Below, in pieces: positions 46,332-55,373 of a DNA stretch of 64,000 nucleotides. Under the pieces are notes generated by a model, which was not told where the DNA came from, ran no database searches, and saw only the letters and a list, made by a program, of their open reading frames with translations. The position numbers and the translations under genes were made by a program. Every line of letters starts with the position of its first letter. The stretch's first letter is position 1. The DNA is from Hydrogenobacter thermophilus TK-6 (GTDB lineage Bacteria > Aquificota > Aquificia > Aquificales > Aquificaceae). The stretch is taken from assembly GCF_000010785.1 (NCBI RefSeq), contig NC_013799.1:1426001-1490000 (forward strand), in the 5' to 3' direction.

Positions 46332-47467
46332 GCTTTTGCGTACCTCTTATAGACTTCCTTGCCCTTTTGGTAAGCCCAACTTATGGTGCTTAGTACCTGC
46401 TCAATGTTTTCCGGGTCTGGCAAACTTAGCATGCTGAGCACATCCTCCACCACATTCACTATGTCCAAAAATCCTATTCTACCCTCCAAGAACATCTCAA
46501 CTGCAGCCTCATCTGCACCAAGAAGCGCTGGAATATAGGCACCTCCCATCTCAGCCACCCACCTGCAAAGGTAAAGAGACCTGAACTTATTTGTATCCAC
46601 CTTCTCAAAGCTCATAGGTGAAAGCGCCAGAAGGCTCTTTCTTTCAAATGGATATGTTTTTCTCTCTGGGTAAAATAATGCGTGCATGATGGGAATTTTC
46701 ATGTCCGTCTGTGAAACATGAAAGAGAAAACTTCCGTCTTTTAGTTCCACTATGCCATGAACGACGCTTTGAGGATGCACTACCACTTCAATACTATCAA
46801 CGGAAAGGTCAAAGAGGTTTATAGCTTCTATCATCTCCATACCCTTGTTCATCAAAGTTGCGGAGTCAACGGTGATTTTGGCTCCCATCTTCCAACGGGG
46901 GTGATTTAGAGCTTCTTCAACGCTGACATTTTTAAGCTCTTCCAATGGTCTATCTTTAAAGGGTCCACCTGAAGCTGTAAGGTAAACCCTCTTTATATCC
47001 TCTCTATCCACCAAGGACAGCAGCTGAAAAAGGGCATTGTGCTCACTATCCACAGGCACGATCATATCTCTTTTTTCTTTTACCAGATGCCCAAGGCATA
47101 TGATAGACTCTTTATTGGAAGCCAGAAGTTTTTTATTTTTGGCAAGAGCATGATATGTGGGTAGGATGCCGTCAATTCCGGATATGGCATTCATCAGATA
47201 TTCTGAACTTTCTATAACCTCAAAAAGTCCCTCATCTCCTCGTAGGTAAGTTGTCCCTTCTGGAAGGCTGCTTAGCCATTCTTTTGATGGCTCTTTATAA
47301 GATACCACATACTGAGGCTTGAACTCTATAGCTTGCTTGAGGAGTTTTTCAGAAGCGTTTTTGGCTACAAGCCCCACCATGTAAAACTCCTCTCTGTAAG
47401 CTCTTATAACTTCAAGAGTCTGACTTCCAACGGAACCTGTAGAGCCAAGGACACTCAACCTTCTCAT
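46328..47467 (-). CDS. dxr: 1-deoxy-D-xylulose 5-phosphate reductoisomerase
   Basis: Dxr converts DXP to methylerythritol phosphate, the committed step of the MEP isoprenoid pathway. The 379-residue enzyme has the NADPH motif [27 protein letters not shown], the metal site [12 protein letters not shown] and the signature [27 protein letters not shown]. It overlaps kdsD upstream and the peptide-binding gene downstream by 4 bases each. Confidence 0.97.
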   Translation of the reverse strand: MRRLSVLGSTGSVGSQTLEVIRAYREEFYMVGLVAKNASEKLLKQAIEFKPQYVVSYKEPSKEWLSSLPEGTTYLRGDEGLFEVIESSEYLMNAISGIDGILPTYHALAKNKKLLASNKESIICLGHLVKEKRDMIVPVDSEHNALFQLLSLVDREDIKRVYLTASGGPFKDRPLEELKNVSVEEALNHPRWKMGAKITVDSATLMNKGMEMIEAINLFDLSVDSIEVVVHPQSVVHGIVELKDGSFLFHVSQTDMKIPIMHALFYPERKTYPFERKSLLALSPMSFEKVDTNKFRSLYLCRWVAEMGGAYIPALLGADEAAVEMFLEGRIGFLDIVNVVEDVLSMLSLPDPENIEQVLSTISWAYQKGKEVYKRYAKA

Positions 47468-48429
47468 AAAACACCTGCTCTTAGTATATCGTGCATGTGT
47501 ATTATACCTTCTGGTCTTCCTTCATCATCTATAACTATAAGCACTGTTATCTTGTGCTCCTCCATCTTCTTGAGAGCCTCTGCTGCAAGCTCGTCGGATT
47601 TAACCGTTTTCGGGTTTTTAGTCATCACATCCTTTGCAGTGCTTGTGTTGAAATTGCCACCTCTTCTTACAAACCTTCTGAGGTCTCCATCCGTTATTAT
47701 TCCCACCAGCTTTCCTCCTTTGTCAATTACAGCGGTTGCACCAAAGCCCTTACTGGTCATCTCTATAATCACATCAGGCATGGGAGTATCCTCGTATACT
47801 ATAGGCACTTCCTCTCCCGTGTGATAAAGCTCTCTAACCACTCTTAGCTTTCTTCCAAGACTCCCGGCAGGATGCCGAAGAGCAAAATCTTCCTTTGTAA
47901 AACCTCTCAGTTCAAGCAGCACCATAGCAATGGCATCACCTAATACTAAAGATGCGGTGGAGGAGCTTGTTGGTGCAAGCTCAAGGGGACAGGCTTCTTT
48001 CTTTACATTCAAAAATAGGTGTACATCTGCGTATCTGGCAAGTGTAGAGTCCTCCCTGTTGGTTATAGCTATTATGGGAACCTTCAGGAGTTTCACATAA
48101 GGTATGAGTGATACCACTTCGGGAGATTCCCCACTGTTAGATACAGCCAGAAGCACATCCTTATGGTCTATGACACCCAGATCACCGTGCAGCGCCTCCG
48201 ATGGATGCAAAAAGTGGGCAGGAGTGCCTGTGCTTGAGAGCGTAGATGCTATTTTTTGTGCTATATGACCAGACTTTCCTACACCCGTTGTAATGACTTT
48301 ACCCTCACACGAGAGAATAATTTCAACAGCTCTTGCCAGGTTATCGTCAATGCAGTCCCTTAACCTTAAAAGTTCCCCTATCTCTATGTCAAAGACTCTT
48401 CTTGCCTTTTTTAGGATCTCCTCCTTCAT
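47464..48429 (-). CDS. kdsD: Arabinose-5-phosphate isomerase KdsD/KpsF
   Basis: This enzyme makes D-arabinose 5-phosphate for KDO, the inner-core sugar of lipopolysaccharide, so the cell has an LPS-type outer membrane. The 321-residue protein has a SIS domain ([46 protein letters not shown]). Two CBS domains occupy the C-terminal half ([31 protein letters not shown] and a second copy). It is coupled to ppa and dxr by 4-base overlaps. Confidence 0.94.
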   Translation of the reverse strand: MKEEILKKARRVFDIEIGELLRLRDCIDDNLARAVEIILSCEGKVITTGVGKSGHIAQKIASTLSSTGTPAHFLHPSEALHGDLGVIDHKDVLLAVSNSGESPEVVSLIPYVKLLKVPIIAITNREDSTLARYADVHLFLNVKKEACPLELAPTSSSTASLVLGDAIAMVLLELRGFTKEDFALRHPAGSLGRKLRVVRELYHTGEEVPIVYEDTPMPDVIIEMTSKGFGATAVIDKGGKLVGIITDGDLRRFVRRGGNFNTSTAKDVMTKNPKTVKSDELAAEALKKMEEHKITVLIVIDDEGRPEGIIHMHDILRAGVL

Positions 48430-48953
48430 GAGCTTTTATAATTTTCTATCCCTTTCCTTATCTCCTCTATAGCAAACTGCACACCTTTGAAACTTTCCAC
48501 TTTGACCCATTTGCCAGGTTCTAACTCTTTGTAGTGTTCAAAAAAGTGCTTTATCCTGTCCAGTAGCACCTTGGGAAGGTCATCCACCGATTTTATGTTA
48601 TCATAAGTGGGGTCTACTTTTGAGTGAGGCACCGCAATGAGTTTTGTGTCTGTGCCTTCCTCATCCCTCATCTCAAGCCCACCTATGGGTCTGCACCTTA
48701 TAACACTGCCGGGAAATACAGGATACCTTGATATGACCAGCACATCCACAGGGTCTCCGTCATCCGCCAGAGTTTGAGGTATAAAGCCGTAGTTAAAGGG
48801 GTAGTGCATGGAGGTAAAGAGAAATCTGTCCACAAAAATAGCTCCACTCTCTTTATCCAGTTCGTACTTAATAGAGCTGTCTTGTGGTATTTCAATCACC
48901 ACATAAATGTCCTCGGGAGGGTTTTTGCCGGGGGGTATGTTTTTTATGCTCAT
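48426..48953 (-). CDS. ppa: Inorganic pyrophosphatase
   Basis: This soluble family I enzyme hydrolyses PPi. The 175-residue protein has the active-site signature [27 protein letters not shown] and the lysine in [15 protein letters not shown] lies upstream of the ATG, and this gene opens the ppa-kdsD-dxr-peptide-binding operon. It starts 52 bases from the divergent DUF420 gene. Confidence 0.96.
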   Translation of the reverse strand: MSIKNIPPGKNPPEDIYVVIEIPQDSSIKYELDKESGAIFVDRFLFTSMHYPFNYGFIPQTLADDGDPVDVLVISRYPVFPGSVIRCRPIGGLEMRDEEGTDTKLIAVPHSKVDPTYDNIKSVDDLPKVLLDRIKHFFEHYKELEPGKWVKVESFKGVQFAIEEIRKGIENYKSS

Positions 48954-49005
48954 ACTGTGTCACCTCCTGATAAAAATTTTAGCAGAAGTTGATAAAATAA
49001 CTCTT

Positions 49006-49422
49006 ATGAGCGGGTATGAAATTTTAAACTATCTTAGTCTTTTGACTATAGGGATCAGCGGACTTTCCATCCTTGCCGGACTTTTCTTCATAAAAAAAGG
49101 CAGAAGGGAGCTTCACAAAAAGTCTATGATAAACGCTTCCGTATTTGCCTTGATATTTGTAGCCCTGTACGTAATAAAAAACCTCCTCTTCCCAGCTTCC
49201 AAATACGAGGGTCCATACAGAGGTCTCTTCCTTTTTGTGCTTTGGTCTCATACCGCACTTGCCATCATCAACTTTCCCCTTGCGGTGATCACCTTAAGAT
49301 ACGCTCTAAAAGGAACTTTTGACAGGCACAGGAAAATAGCACCCATCACTGCAGGCGTTTGGCTTTATGTAGCTTTTACAGGCTGGCTCATATACTTCTT
49401 TATGCAGTGGTTAAACCGTTGA
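49006..49422 (+). CDS. DUF420 membrane protein
   Basis: This 138-residue protein has four predicted helices: YLSLLTIGISGLSILAGLFF, SMINASVFALIFVALYV, FLFVLWSHTALAIINFPLAVI and VWLYVAFTGWLIYFFMQW. The layout HKKSMIN...HTALAIINFPL is that of DUF420, a family found near cytochrome oxidase genes (CtaM-like). ATG 49006 is chosen over an in-frame start at 48907, whose extra residues are not conserved-looking. It overlaps fur convergently by 12 bases. Confidence 0.78.
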   Translation: MSGYEILNYLSLLTIGISGLSILAGLFFIKKGRRELHKKSMINASVFALIFVALYVIKNLLFPASKYEGPYRGLFLFVLWSHTALAIINFPLAVITLRYALKGTFDRHRKIAPITAGVWLYVAFTGWLIYFFMQWLNR

Positions 49423-49854
49423 GCTACACTCTGAGCAAACTCCAAAAATCTCAAGGCGGTGGTTTATGGGCGTGAACCTGTACTCTTCGCACACCCTGTC
49501 CTGAAGCTCCTCTATCTCTTCTCTGGAAAACTCTATTATTTTTCCACACTTTACACATATGAGGTGCTCGTGATGAGGCCTTCCAGCCACAAATTCGTAT
49601 ATAGTCCTGTTGCCCAGCTTTATAACTTCCCTTATAGCTCCAAAGTCCTGAAGTAGCCTTATCGTTCTGTATATGGTGGACCTTGATGCTGTGCCTCTGT
49701 CCTGGCTTGTTATCCACATAACAAGGTCCTCTATCTCAAAGTGTGTCCCGTAGGATGCTATCTTATCCACAAGGTCCAGCCTGCTTTTGGTTATCTTGTA
49801 GCCTTTTTGCTTGAGAAACTGCTCAAACTGCTTTTTAAGCTCGCTCAGCTCCAT
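49411..49854 (-). CDS. fur: Fur-family metal regulator
   Basis: Fur proteins repress iron-uptake or peroxide genes in a metal-dependent way. The protein of about 147 residues has the winged-helix start ELKKQFEQFLKQKGYKITKSRLDLVDKI. It has the regulatory-site motif HHEHLICVKCGKIIEF and paired cysteines CVKC and CSEC for structural zinc. ATG 49854 is chosen: an in-frame TTG at 49872 would overlap the operator. A 17-bp perfect palindrome lies upstream. Iron, manganese, zinc or peroxide specificity (Fur, Mur, Zur, PerR) cannot be told. Confidence 0.9.
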   Translation of the reverse strand: MELSELKKQFEQFLKQKGYKITKSRLDLVDKIASYGTHFEIEDLVMWITSQDRGTASRSTIYRTIRLLQDFGAIREVIKLGNRTIYEFVAGRPHHEHLICVKCGKIIEFSREEIEELQDRVCEEYRFTPINHRLEIFGVCSECSSTV

Positions 49855-49869
49855 ACCATTAATATAGAC

Positions 49870-49886
49870 CAAATGAATTTCATTTG
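49870..49886. promoter_or_regulatory. Fur-box-like operator of fur
   Basis: CAAATGAA-T-TTCATTTG is a perfect 8-1-8 inverted repeat, in the style of 7-1-7 Fur/PerR boxes. It lies 15 bases upstream of ATG 49854, where a Fur dimer would block its own promoter. Confidence 0.65.
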
Positions 49887-49950
49887 CAATAAGAAAATGA
49901 CAGCTTCATCTTAAACAGCTCAAGAAGACTCCTTATTATGTCCGACATGC

Positions 49951-49956
49951 TATAAT
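49951..49956 (+). promoter_or_regulatory. Extended -10 promoter of mod, predicted leaderless
   Basis: TGC-TATAAT ends 8 bases before the mod ATG at 49965, with no Shine-Dalgarno. Confidence 0.55.
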
Positions 49957-49964
49957 TAACCCTG

Positions 49965-52463
49965 ATGAGCCAAACCCAGAGTGGTGTCATGACAAAGTCT
50001 GAGGCGAAGTTTTGGGAGGTGCTGGAAAATCTCTATGCGGGAGCCGAGCCAGAAGGCAAGAGTGGGTACATAAATCTCATAAAGCAAAAGCGAGAATACT
50101 TTAGAGAGTTTGTAAAGCCAGAGCTTGAAGAGTATGTGCAAGAGAGAACAAAAGACTTCCCACAAGAGTTTAGAGAGGAGCTATACCACAAGCTTTATAC
50201 CTTCTTTGAACCATACTTTTCTGACACCGGCAGTATATTCTTCGTCAAAAGCTACATCTACTACAAGCAGTATGAGAGAGTTTACACAGAGGAAGATGTA
50301 AAGCTCTTCTGGAAGACAAAAGACCTGTACTACCTCAAGTCAGACCTTCTCATAAGGTCCATGGAAGTGAGGTTTGAAGAAGAGGGAATTACCTTCTACT
50401 TTGACGCGAGTCAGTTGGAACACAAAAAGAACAACGAAAAGAAAAAGCTCATCTACAGTTTTGAAAAGATAGACGAAAAAGGCAGGATAGTGCTAAAGGT
50501 AGAATACTCAGAAAAAGGGAGAGAAACCAGAGAAGATGAAATAATCAAAGACATTAAAAAGAAACTCAAGGAAGAAGGCAAAACGCAGTTAGCTAAAGAC
50601 TTCAAGGAAGAGCATCTGGACAAAGCCATAAATACCTTTGAAAAACAGACAAAGGTGGACTACTTTATACACAAAAATCCGGAGCAGTTTTTAAAAGAGC
50701 AGTTTAACCTCTGGCTCTCTCAGTACTTTATGGCACATGAGGAGGTAAACCTGAGTCCTGAAAGAGTAAACCAACTTCTGGCAATAAAGGATGTAGCCTA
50801 CAGAGTGATAGAGGTTATAGCGAGGTTTGAGGAAGAGCTAAAGAGACTGTGGGAAAAACCAAGACTTGTATTTAACTCCAACTATGTGATAAGCCTGGAT
50901 AGGATAGCAAAGAAGGAGGGGGGACTTGAGGTAATAAAGAAGATACTCAGTTATCCCGCTCTGGAGGAGCAGGTAAGGGAGTGGAAAGAGCTGGGAATGG
51001 TAGAAGAGGACTTTAACCCTAAGGACATACTACTTATAGGAACACTAAACCCAAAATGGCAGTTTTTACCCATAGACACCAAATACTTTAAGGACTTAGA
51101 AGAGGAAATTATAAGCCTTTTTGACCTTGACGAGGAGCTGGACGGGCTTCTTATAAAGAGCGAAAACTGGCAGGCTCTTAACAGCATACTTCCGAGGTTT
51201 AAGGAGAAGGTGCAAACCATTTACATAGACCCACCATTTAACAAGGAGCAAGATGCGGACTACTTTTACGAGGTGGATTACAAGGATGCCACATGGGCTA
51301 CTATGCTGGAAAACAGGGTAAGATTGGGAAGGGAGCTACTCAGGGACACAGGGAGTATTTTTGTAAGATGTGATTATAACGGAAACTGGATTGTTAGACC
51401 TTTGATGGATGAGATTTTTGGAAAGGAGAATTTTAGGAATGAGATTATTGTTAATAGAACAAAAAAAATTTTTACAGGTGTTAAAGGATACAATGTAGCA
51501 ACAGATGATTTGTTTTTTTATTCAAAGAGCCAAGGTTTTTGTTTTAATCCTCAATATAAACGGCGTGAAAAAGCACAAAAATGGTTAAATATGCATTCTC
51601 CTGGAGAAAGGAGACCTCCAGAAAGAATTATATTTGGTAGGTTGTTTTATCCTCCGAAAGGAAGACATTGGACATTTACTCAGGAGACTATTAACAAAAT
51701 GATCAAAGAAGGAAGAATAAGAATTAATGAGGAAGTGGAATATATAGATATAAAAGGAAATAAAGTTAAAGGGATGCCTCAGTATTTAACTGGTGAAGAC
51801 GAATTATTAGATTCTAACTGGACTGATATCCCTGGATACTCTCAAAATCAAGGTTTCCCTACCGAAAACTCCGAAATCCTCTTAAAGCGCGTCATAGAAT
51901 CCACTTCCAACGAAGGCGATTTGGTTATGGACTTCTTTTTAGGATCTGGCACAACAACAGCAGTAGCACATAAACTCAAAAGAAAATGGATTGGTGTTGA
52001 GATGGGAGAGCATTTTTACACAGTGGTTTTGCCAAGGATGAAGAAGGTTTTGTTTTACGATAAGTCTGGCATTAGCAAAGAAAAAGATGTTAAGGAAAAG
52101 TACAACGAAAAATCAGCAGGTGGGTTTTTCAAATATTACGAGCTTGAGCAGTTTGAAGACCTGCTAAGAAATGTAGAATACTCTGAGAAATCTGGAAAGG
52201 AGTTTTATGAGGAGTTTCTTAAAAACTTCAAGGACTATAAGTTTTCTCAAGTGGACCCATTTCTCTTTGACAAGAGACTTGCTAAGGCTGTTAGAGTAGA
52301 TGGAGATGATATTACGGTAAACTTTGAAGAACTTTATCCAGACAAAAAGGTGGACATCACGGAAAGCATAGTAAACACGCTTGGCATTAGCTACAAAGAA
52401 GCGAAAAACATAACTAAAGAAAAGTTGATGGAGTTTTACAGGAGGGTTTTACTGTGCCTGTAG
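49965..52463 (+). CDS. mod: Type III restriction-modification methyltransferase Mod
   Basis: Mod methylates adenine in an asymmetric site and gives the Res complex its specificity. The 832-residue protein has an N-terminal helical region (about 1-400). Then come motif IV IYIDPPFNKEQDADYFY (about 418-434) and motif I MDFFLGSGTTTAVAHKL (about 652-668), the order of beta-class N6-adenine enzymes. Between them lies the target-recognition region. DNA from about 51375 to 51860 is clearly AT-richer than the flanks, matching the recognition domain. res overlaps by 10 bases. Confidence 0.92.
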   Translation: MSQTQSGVMTKSEAKFWEVLENLYAGAEPEGKSGYINLIKQKREYFREFVKPELEEYVQERTKDFPQEFREELYHKLYTFFEPYFSDTGSIFFVKSYIYYKQYERVYTEEDVKLFWKTKDLYYLKSDLLIRSMEVRFEEEGITFYFDASQLEHKKNNEKKKLIYSFEKIDEKGRIVLKVEYSEKGRETREDEIIKDIKKKLKEEGKTQLAKDFKEEHLDKAINTFEKQTKVDYFIHKNPEQFLKEQFNLWLSQYFMAHEEVNLSPERVNQLLAIKDVAYRVIEVIARFEEELKRLWEKPRLVFNSNYVISLDRIAKKEGGLEVIKKILSYPALEEQVREWKELGMVEEDFNPKDILLIGTLNPKWQFLPIDTKYFKDLEEEIISLFDLDEELDGLLIKSENWQALNSILPRFKEKVQTIYIDPPFNKEQDADYFYEVDYKDATWATMLENRVRLGRELLRDTGSIFVRCDYNGNWIVRPLMDEIFGKENFRNEIIVNRTKKIFTGVKGYNVATDDLFFYSKSQGFCFNPQYKRREKAQKWLNMHSPGERRPPERIIFGRLFYPPKGRHWTFTQETINKMIKEGRIRINEEVEYIDIKGNKVKGMPQYLTGEDELLDSNWTDIPGYSQNQGFPTENSEILLKRVIESTSNEGDLVMDFFLGSGTTTAVAHKLKRKWIGVEMGEHFYTVVLPRMKKVLFYDKSGISKEKDVKEKYNEKSAGGFFKYYELEQFEDLLRNVEYSEKSGKEFYEEFLKNFKDYKFSQVDPFLFDKRLAKAVRVDGDDITVNFEELYPDKKVDITESIVNTLGISYKEAKNITKEKLMEFYRRVLLCL

Positions 52464-55363
52464 CCCAAAACGAGCAGGTAGTTATCAAGCCTGTCTTACT
52501 TGACTATGTAGAGGGTCTGTCAGAGGGGTGGGGTATTAAAGTAAGCGAGGACTTTTCTGAGGAGAAAAAGCTTTTTGCTTATCAGGTACAGGCTCTTGAG
52601 AACGCTCTTAAGGCTCTTTACAGTTTTTACGAAAAATACAAAGGAGACAAAGAGGAGTTTGCGAGGATATACACAGAGTATTACGAGCTTCTCTCTCCAA
52701 AGGTTAAAAAGCAAGAACTCCTTGGCTTACTTTCTGAGTTTTACCAGCTTGACGAAAATACTCTGCCGTTTAAAGAGCTTTGCAACCGCATGTCCTTTTG
52801 GATGGCTACAGGCTCTGGTAAGACTCTGGTTATAGTCAAGCTAATAGACCTTCTTTTTGACTTGCAGAAGATGCAATTAATTCCACCAAAACCCGTGCTT
52901 TTTTTAACCGCAAGGCAAGACTTAGTGGATGCTTTTCGCAGGTATCTTGAAGAATTCAACAAAAGCAACCCAGGAAAGCAAATATCTCCTGTAAACCTCA
53001 AAGACTACCAAAAATCGCAGAAAAGTTTATTTAGAGAGGAAGCCAAAGTCTTTTTCTACAGGATGGACCTTATATCCGACGAAAAAGGAAAGGAGACCTT
53101 AGATTTTAGAACCTTCTTAGACAGAGACAGAGAAGGAAACCTGTTAGGAAACTGGTATGTTATCCTGGATGAGGCTCACAAAGGGGATAAGGAGGAGAGC
53201 AAAAGACAGTTTTTGGCAAGTGTGCTTTCCAAAGATGGGTTTTTGTTTAACTTCTCCGCTACCTTCACAGACCCTATAGATATAGCTACAACGGTTTATA
53301 ACCTAAACCTTTCAGAGTTTATAAACAAAGGCTACGGAAAGCAGATTTACCTTTCTTACTCTGAAGTGGAGGGTTTTGAGAAGAAAGAAGAAGAAAGAGA
53401 TTTTTCCAGAGAGGAAAAGAAGAAGGTAATCCTTAAAACTCTTATCCTGCTTGCAGGACTTAAAAAAGCCAAGAGGAAACTTCCAGACCTTTATCACAAT
53501 CCCTTGACTATATACCTTGTCAATTCCGTAAATGTTGAAGAGTCCGACCTTAAGCTTCTATTTGAAGAACTCCTAAACTTTGCCCGCTTCATAGAAAGAG
53601 GTCTTTATGAAAAGGCAAAGGAAGAGCTCATTAATGAGTTTGGAAGCTCTTTTTACATTCTGGGAGATGGAAAGCTTGAATTTATGAAAGAGATTGTCAG
53701 AGATGTAGAGGTACAGGATATTTACAGGGAAGTTTATAACGCAAGCTCGGGAGGGACTATTGAGTATCAGTATTATAAGGAAAACACCCAGGAGGTTGCC
53801 CTAAAGCACACTGGTGCAAATGTACCTTTTGCCCTGATAAAGATAGGCTCAATAGAAAAGATAAAGAAAAACCTTCTGTGGGAGTATCAGGAGACAGTCC
53901 TCTACGAAGACCCAAAGTACTTTGAAAGACTCAATGAGCCTGACAGTCCTGTAAACCTTCTTATCGGTTCAAGAGCTTTTTACGAAGGCTGGGATAGTCC
54001 AAGACCCAATCTCATAGTGTTTATAAATCTTGGAACTCAGGCTGATGCAAAGAAATTTGTCCTTCAGGCTACAGGCAGAGGAGTGAGGATAGAGCCAGTC
54101 AAAAACCAGAGGCAAAGGCTAAAGTGGGTTTCTGAAAACCTTTCGGAGCTAAGAGACAAGATAGACAAACCTGAAGTCAAGGCTCTGGAAACTCTCTTTG
54201 TTTTTGCCACAAGCAGGAAGGCGGTGGAAACCATACTAAGCGAGCTGACCAAACTCAAAGAAGTTGCTGATTATAGTCAGGTGGAGCTTTACAAAAATCC
54301 CGAAGTGGAAAAACACCTTTTACTCATTCCCAAGTATAAAATAAAAGGCAAGAGCGTTTTTGAACTTGAGAGTCCTCCTAAGTTTAAACTAAGCGATGAA
54401 AATTACAAGCTTTTAAAGTTGTATCTTGACCTTATGCCCAAAGAGAGGTTTACGCTTGAGAGAAACTCAGACCTTGAAAAACTCAGAAAGATTGTTCAAA
54501 ACAGTGGAAAATACTTGTTTATTGATGATGAATACCACTACAGGAACTTTGAAAAGCTTTTAAAGGCTCTTCTTAACTACTCAAAGGCTCAGGTGCAGGA
54601 TATTGACGAAAGCGAACCCTTTATACCTCTTCCAGATGACGCTATAGTGCATTTTAAGGAGATTATGGTTAAGAAGGAACTGGTGGAAAAGTTTAAAAGG
54701 TTAGCGGAGGAGGTTTTTAACGCTAAGAAAATGAGCGAAGAGGAAGAGATCAGTAAAAAGTTAAAGGGTGTAGATAAGGAACTTGCAGAAGAGTTTAAAA
54801 GGTTAGCGGAGAAAGCCTTTGAGACTGAGAGAATAAAAGAAATTGATGGCATTACCCTTGAGAAGATCCTCAGTCATTACTACATACCCATGGTTTACAC
54901 TAAGAATGCTCAGGACCTTGTAAAGCATGTTATAAGCGTAGAGAGCGAAGTGGACTTTATTCAAGCTCTAAAGGGAAAGATAGATAAGCTTGATAAAATT
55001 TGTGAGCATTGGTTTTTTAGCAAGCTGGATGAGCAAAAGGATAAAATATACATACCTTACATGGACAAAGAAGGAAGGCAAGCCAGATTTATACCAGACT
55101 TTATCTTTTGGCTCAAGCTAAAGAAAAACAAGTATGTAATCTACTTTATAGACCCTAAGGGCAGTGCACACACGGACTACGAGAGAAAGGTGGATGGCTA
55201 CGAGAGGATATTTGTAGAAAATGGGAAACCAAAGGAGTTTGAGCATAAAGGCTTGAAGGTGGAGGTAAGGCTAAAGCTCTTTAATAAAGACTATAGCGGA
55301 GGAGAAAAGTATAAAGATTACTGGGTAAATTCCCAAGCTCTTTTTGAGGATTTGGTCGTATAA
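52454..55363 (+). CDS. res: Type III restriction endonuclease subunit Res
   Basis: Res is a helicase-nuclease that cleaves DNA after ATP-dependent translocation with Mod. The 969-residue protein has Walker A FWMATGSGKTLVIV (about residue 115), DEAH box VILDEAHKG (about 236), FNFSATFTD and helicase motif VI VLQATGRGVRIEP. The nuclease is C-terminal, with PD-(D/E)xK residues in FIPDFIFWLK and YFIDPKGSAH. The start is GTG, with GGAGG 8 bases upstream. A 34-codon duplication lies at about 54680-54830. The pair with mod looks intact. Confidence 0.93.
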   Translation: MPVAQNEQVVIKPVLLDYVEGLSEGWGIKVSEDFSEEKKLFAYQVQALENALKALYSFYEKYKGDKEEFARIYTEYYELLSPKVKKQELLGLLSEFYQLDENTLPFKELCNRMSFWMATGSGKTLVIVKLIDLLFDLQKMQLIPPKPVLFLTARQDLVDAFRRYLEEFNKSNPGKQISPVNLKDYQKSQKSLFREEAKVFFYRMDLISDEKGKETLDFRTFLDRDREGNLLGNWYVILDEAHKGDKEESKRQFLASVLSKDGFLFNFSATFTDPIDIATTVYNLNLSEFINKGYGKQIYLSYSEVEGFEKKEEERDFSREEKKKVILKTLILLAGLKKAKRKLPDLYHNPLTIYLVNSVNVEESDLKLLFEELLNFARFIERGLYEKAKEELINEFGSSFYILGDGKLEFMKEIVRDVEVQDIYREVYNASSGGTIEYQYYKENTQEVALKHTGANVPFALIKIGSIEKIKKNLLWEYQETVLYEDPKYFERLNEPDSPVNLLIGSRAFYEGWDSPRPNLIVFINLGTQADAKKFVLQATGRGVRIEPVKNQRQRLKWVSENLSELRDKIDKPEVKALETLFVFATSRKAVETILSELTKLKEVADYSQVELYKNPEVEKHLLLIPKYKIKGKSVFELESPPKFKLSDENYKLLKLYLDLMPKERFTLERNSDLEKLRKIVQNSGKYLFIDDEYHYRNFEKLLKALLNYSKAQVQDIDESEPFIPLPDDAIVHFKEIMVKKELVEKFKRLAEEVFNAKKMSEEEEISKKLKGVDKELAEEFKRLAEKAFETERIKEIDGITLEKILSHYYIPMVYTKNAQDLVKHVISVESEVDFIQALKGKIDKLDKICEHWFFSKLDEQKDKIYIPYMDKEGRQARFIPDFIFWLKLKKNKYVIYFIDPKGSAHTDYERKVDGYERIFVENGKPKEFEHKGLKVEVRLKLFNKDYSGGEKYKDYWVNSQALFEDLVV

Positions 55364-55364
55364 T
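55359..55364 (+). promoter_or_regulatory. -10 box of the M16 peptidase gene, predicted leaderless
   Basis: TATAAT, overlapping the res stop codon, ends nine bases before the ATG at 55374. No Shine-Dalgarno is visible. Confidence 0.5.
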
Positions 55365-55373
55365 TCATAATGT

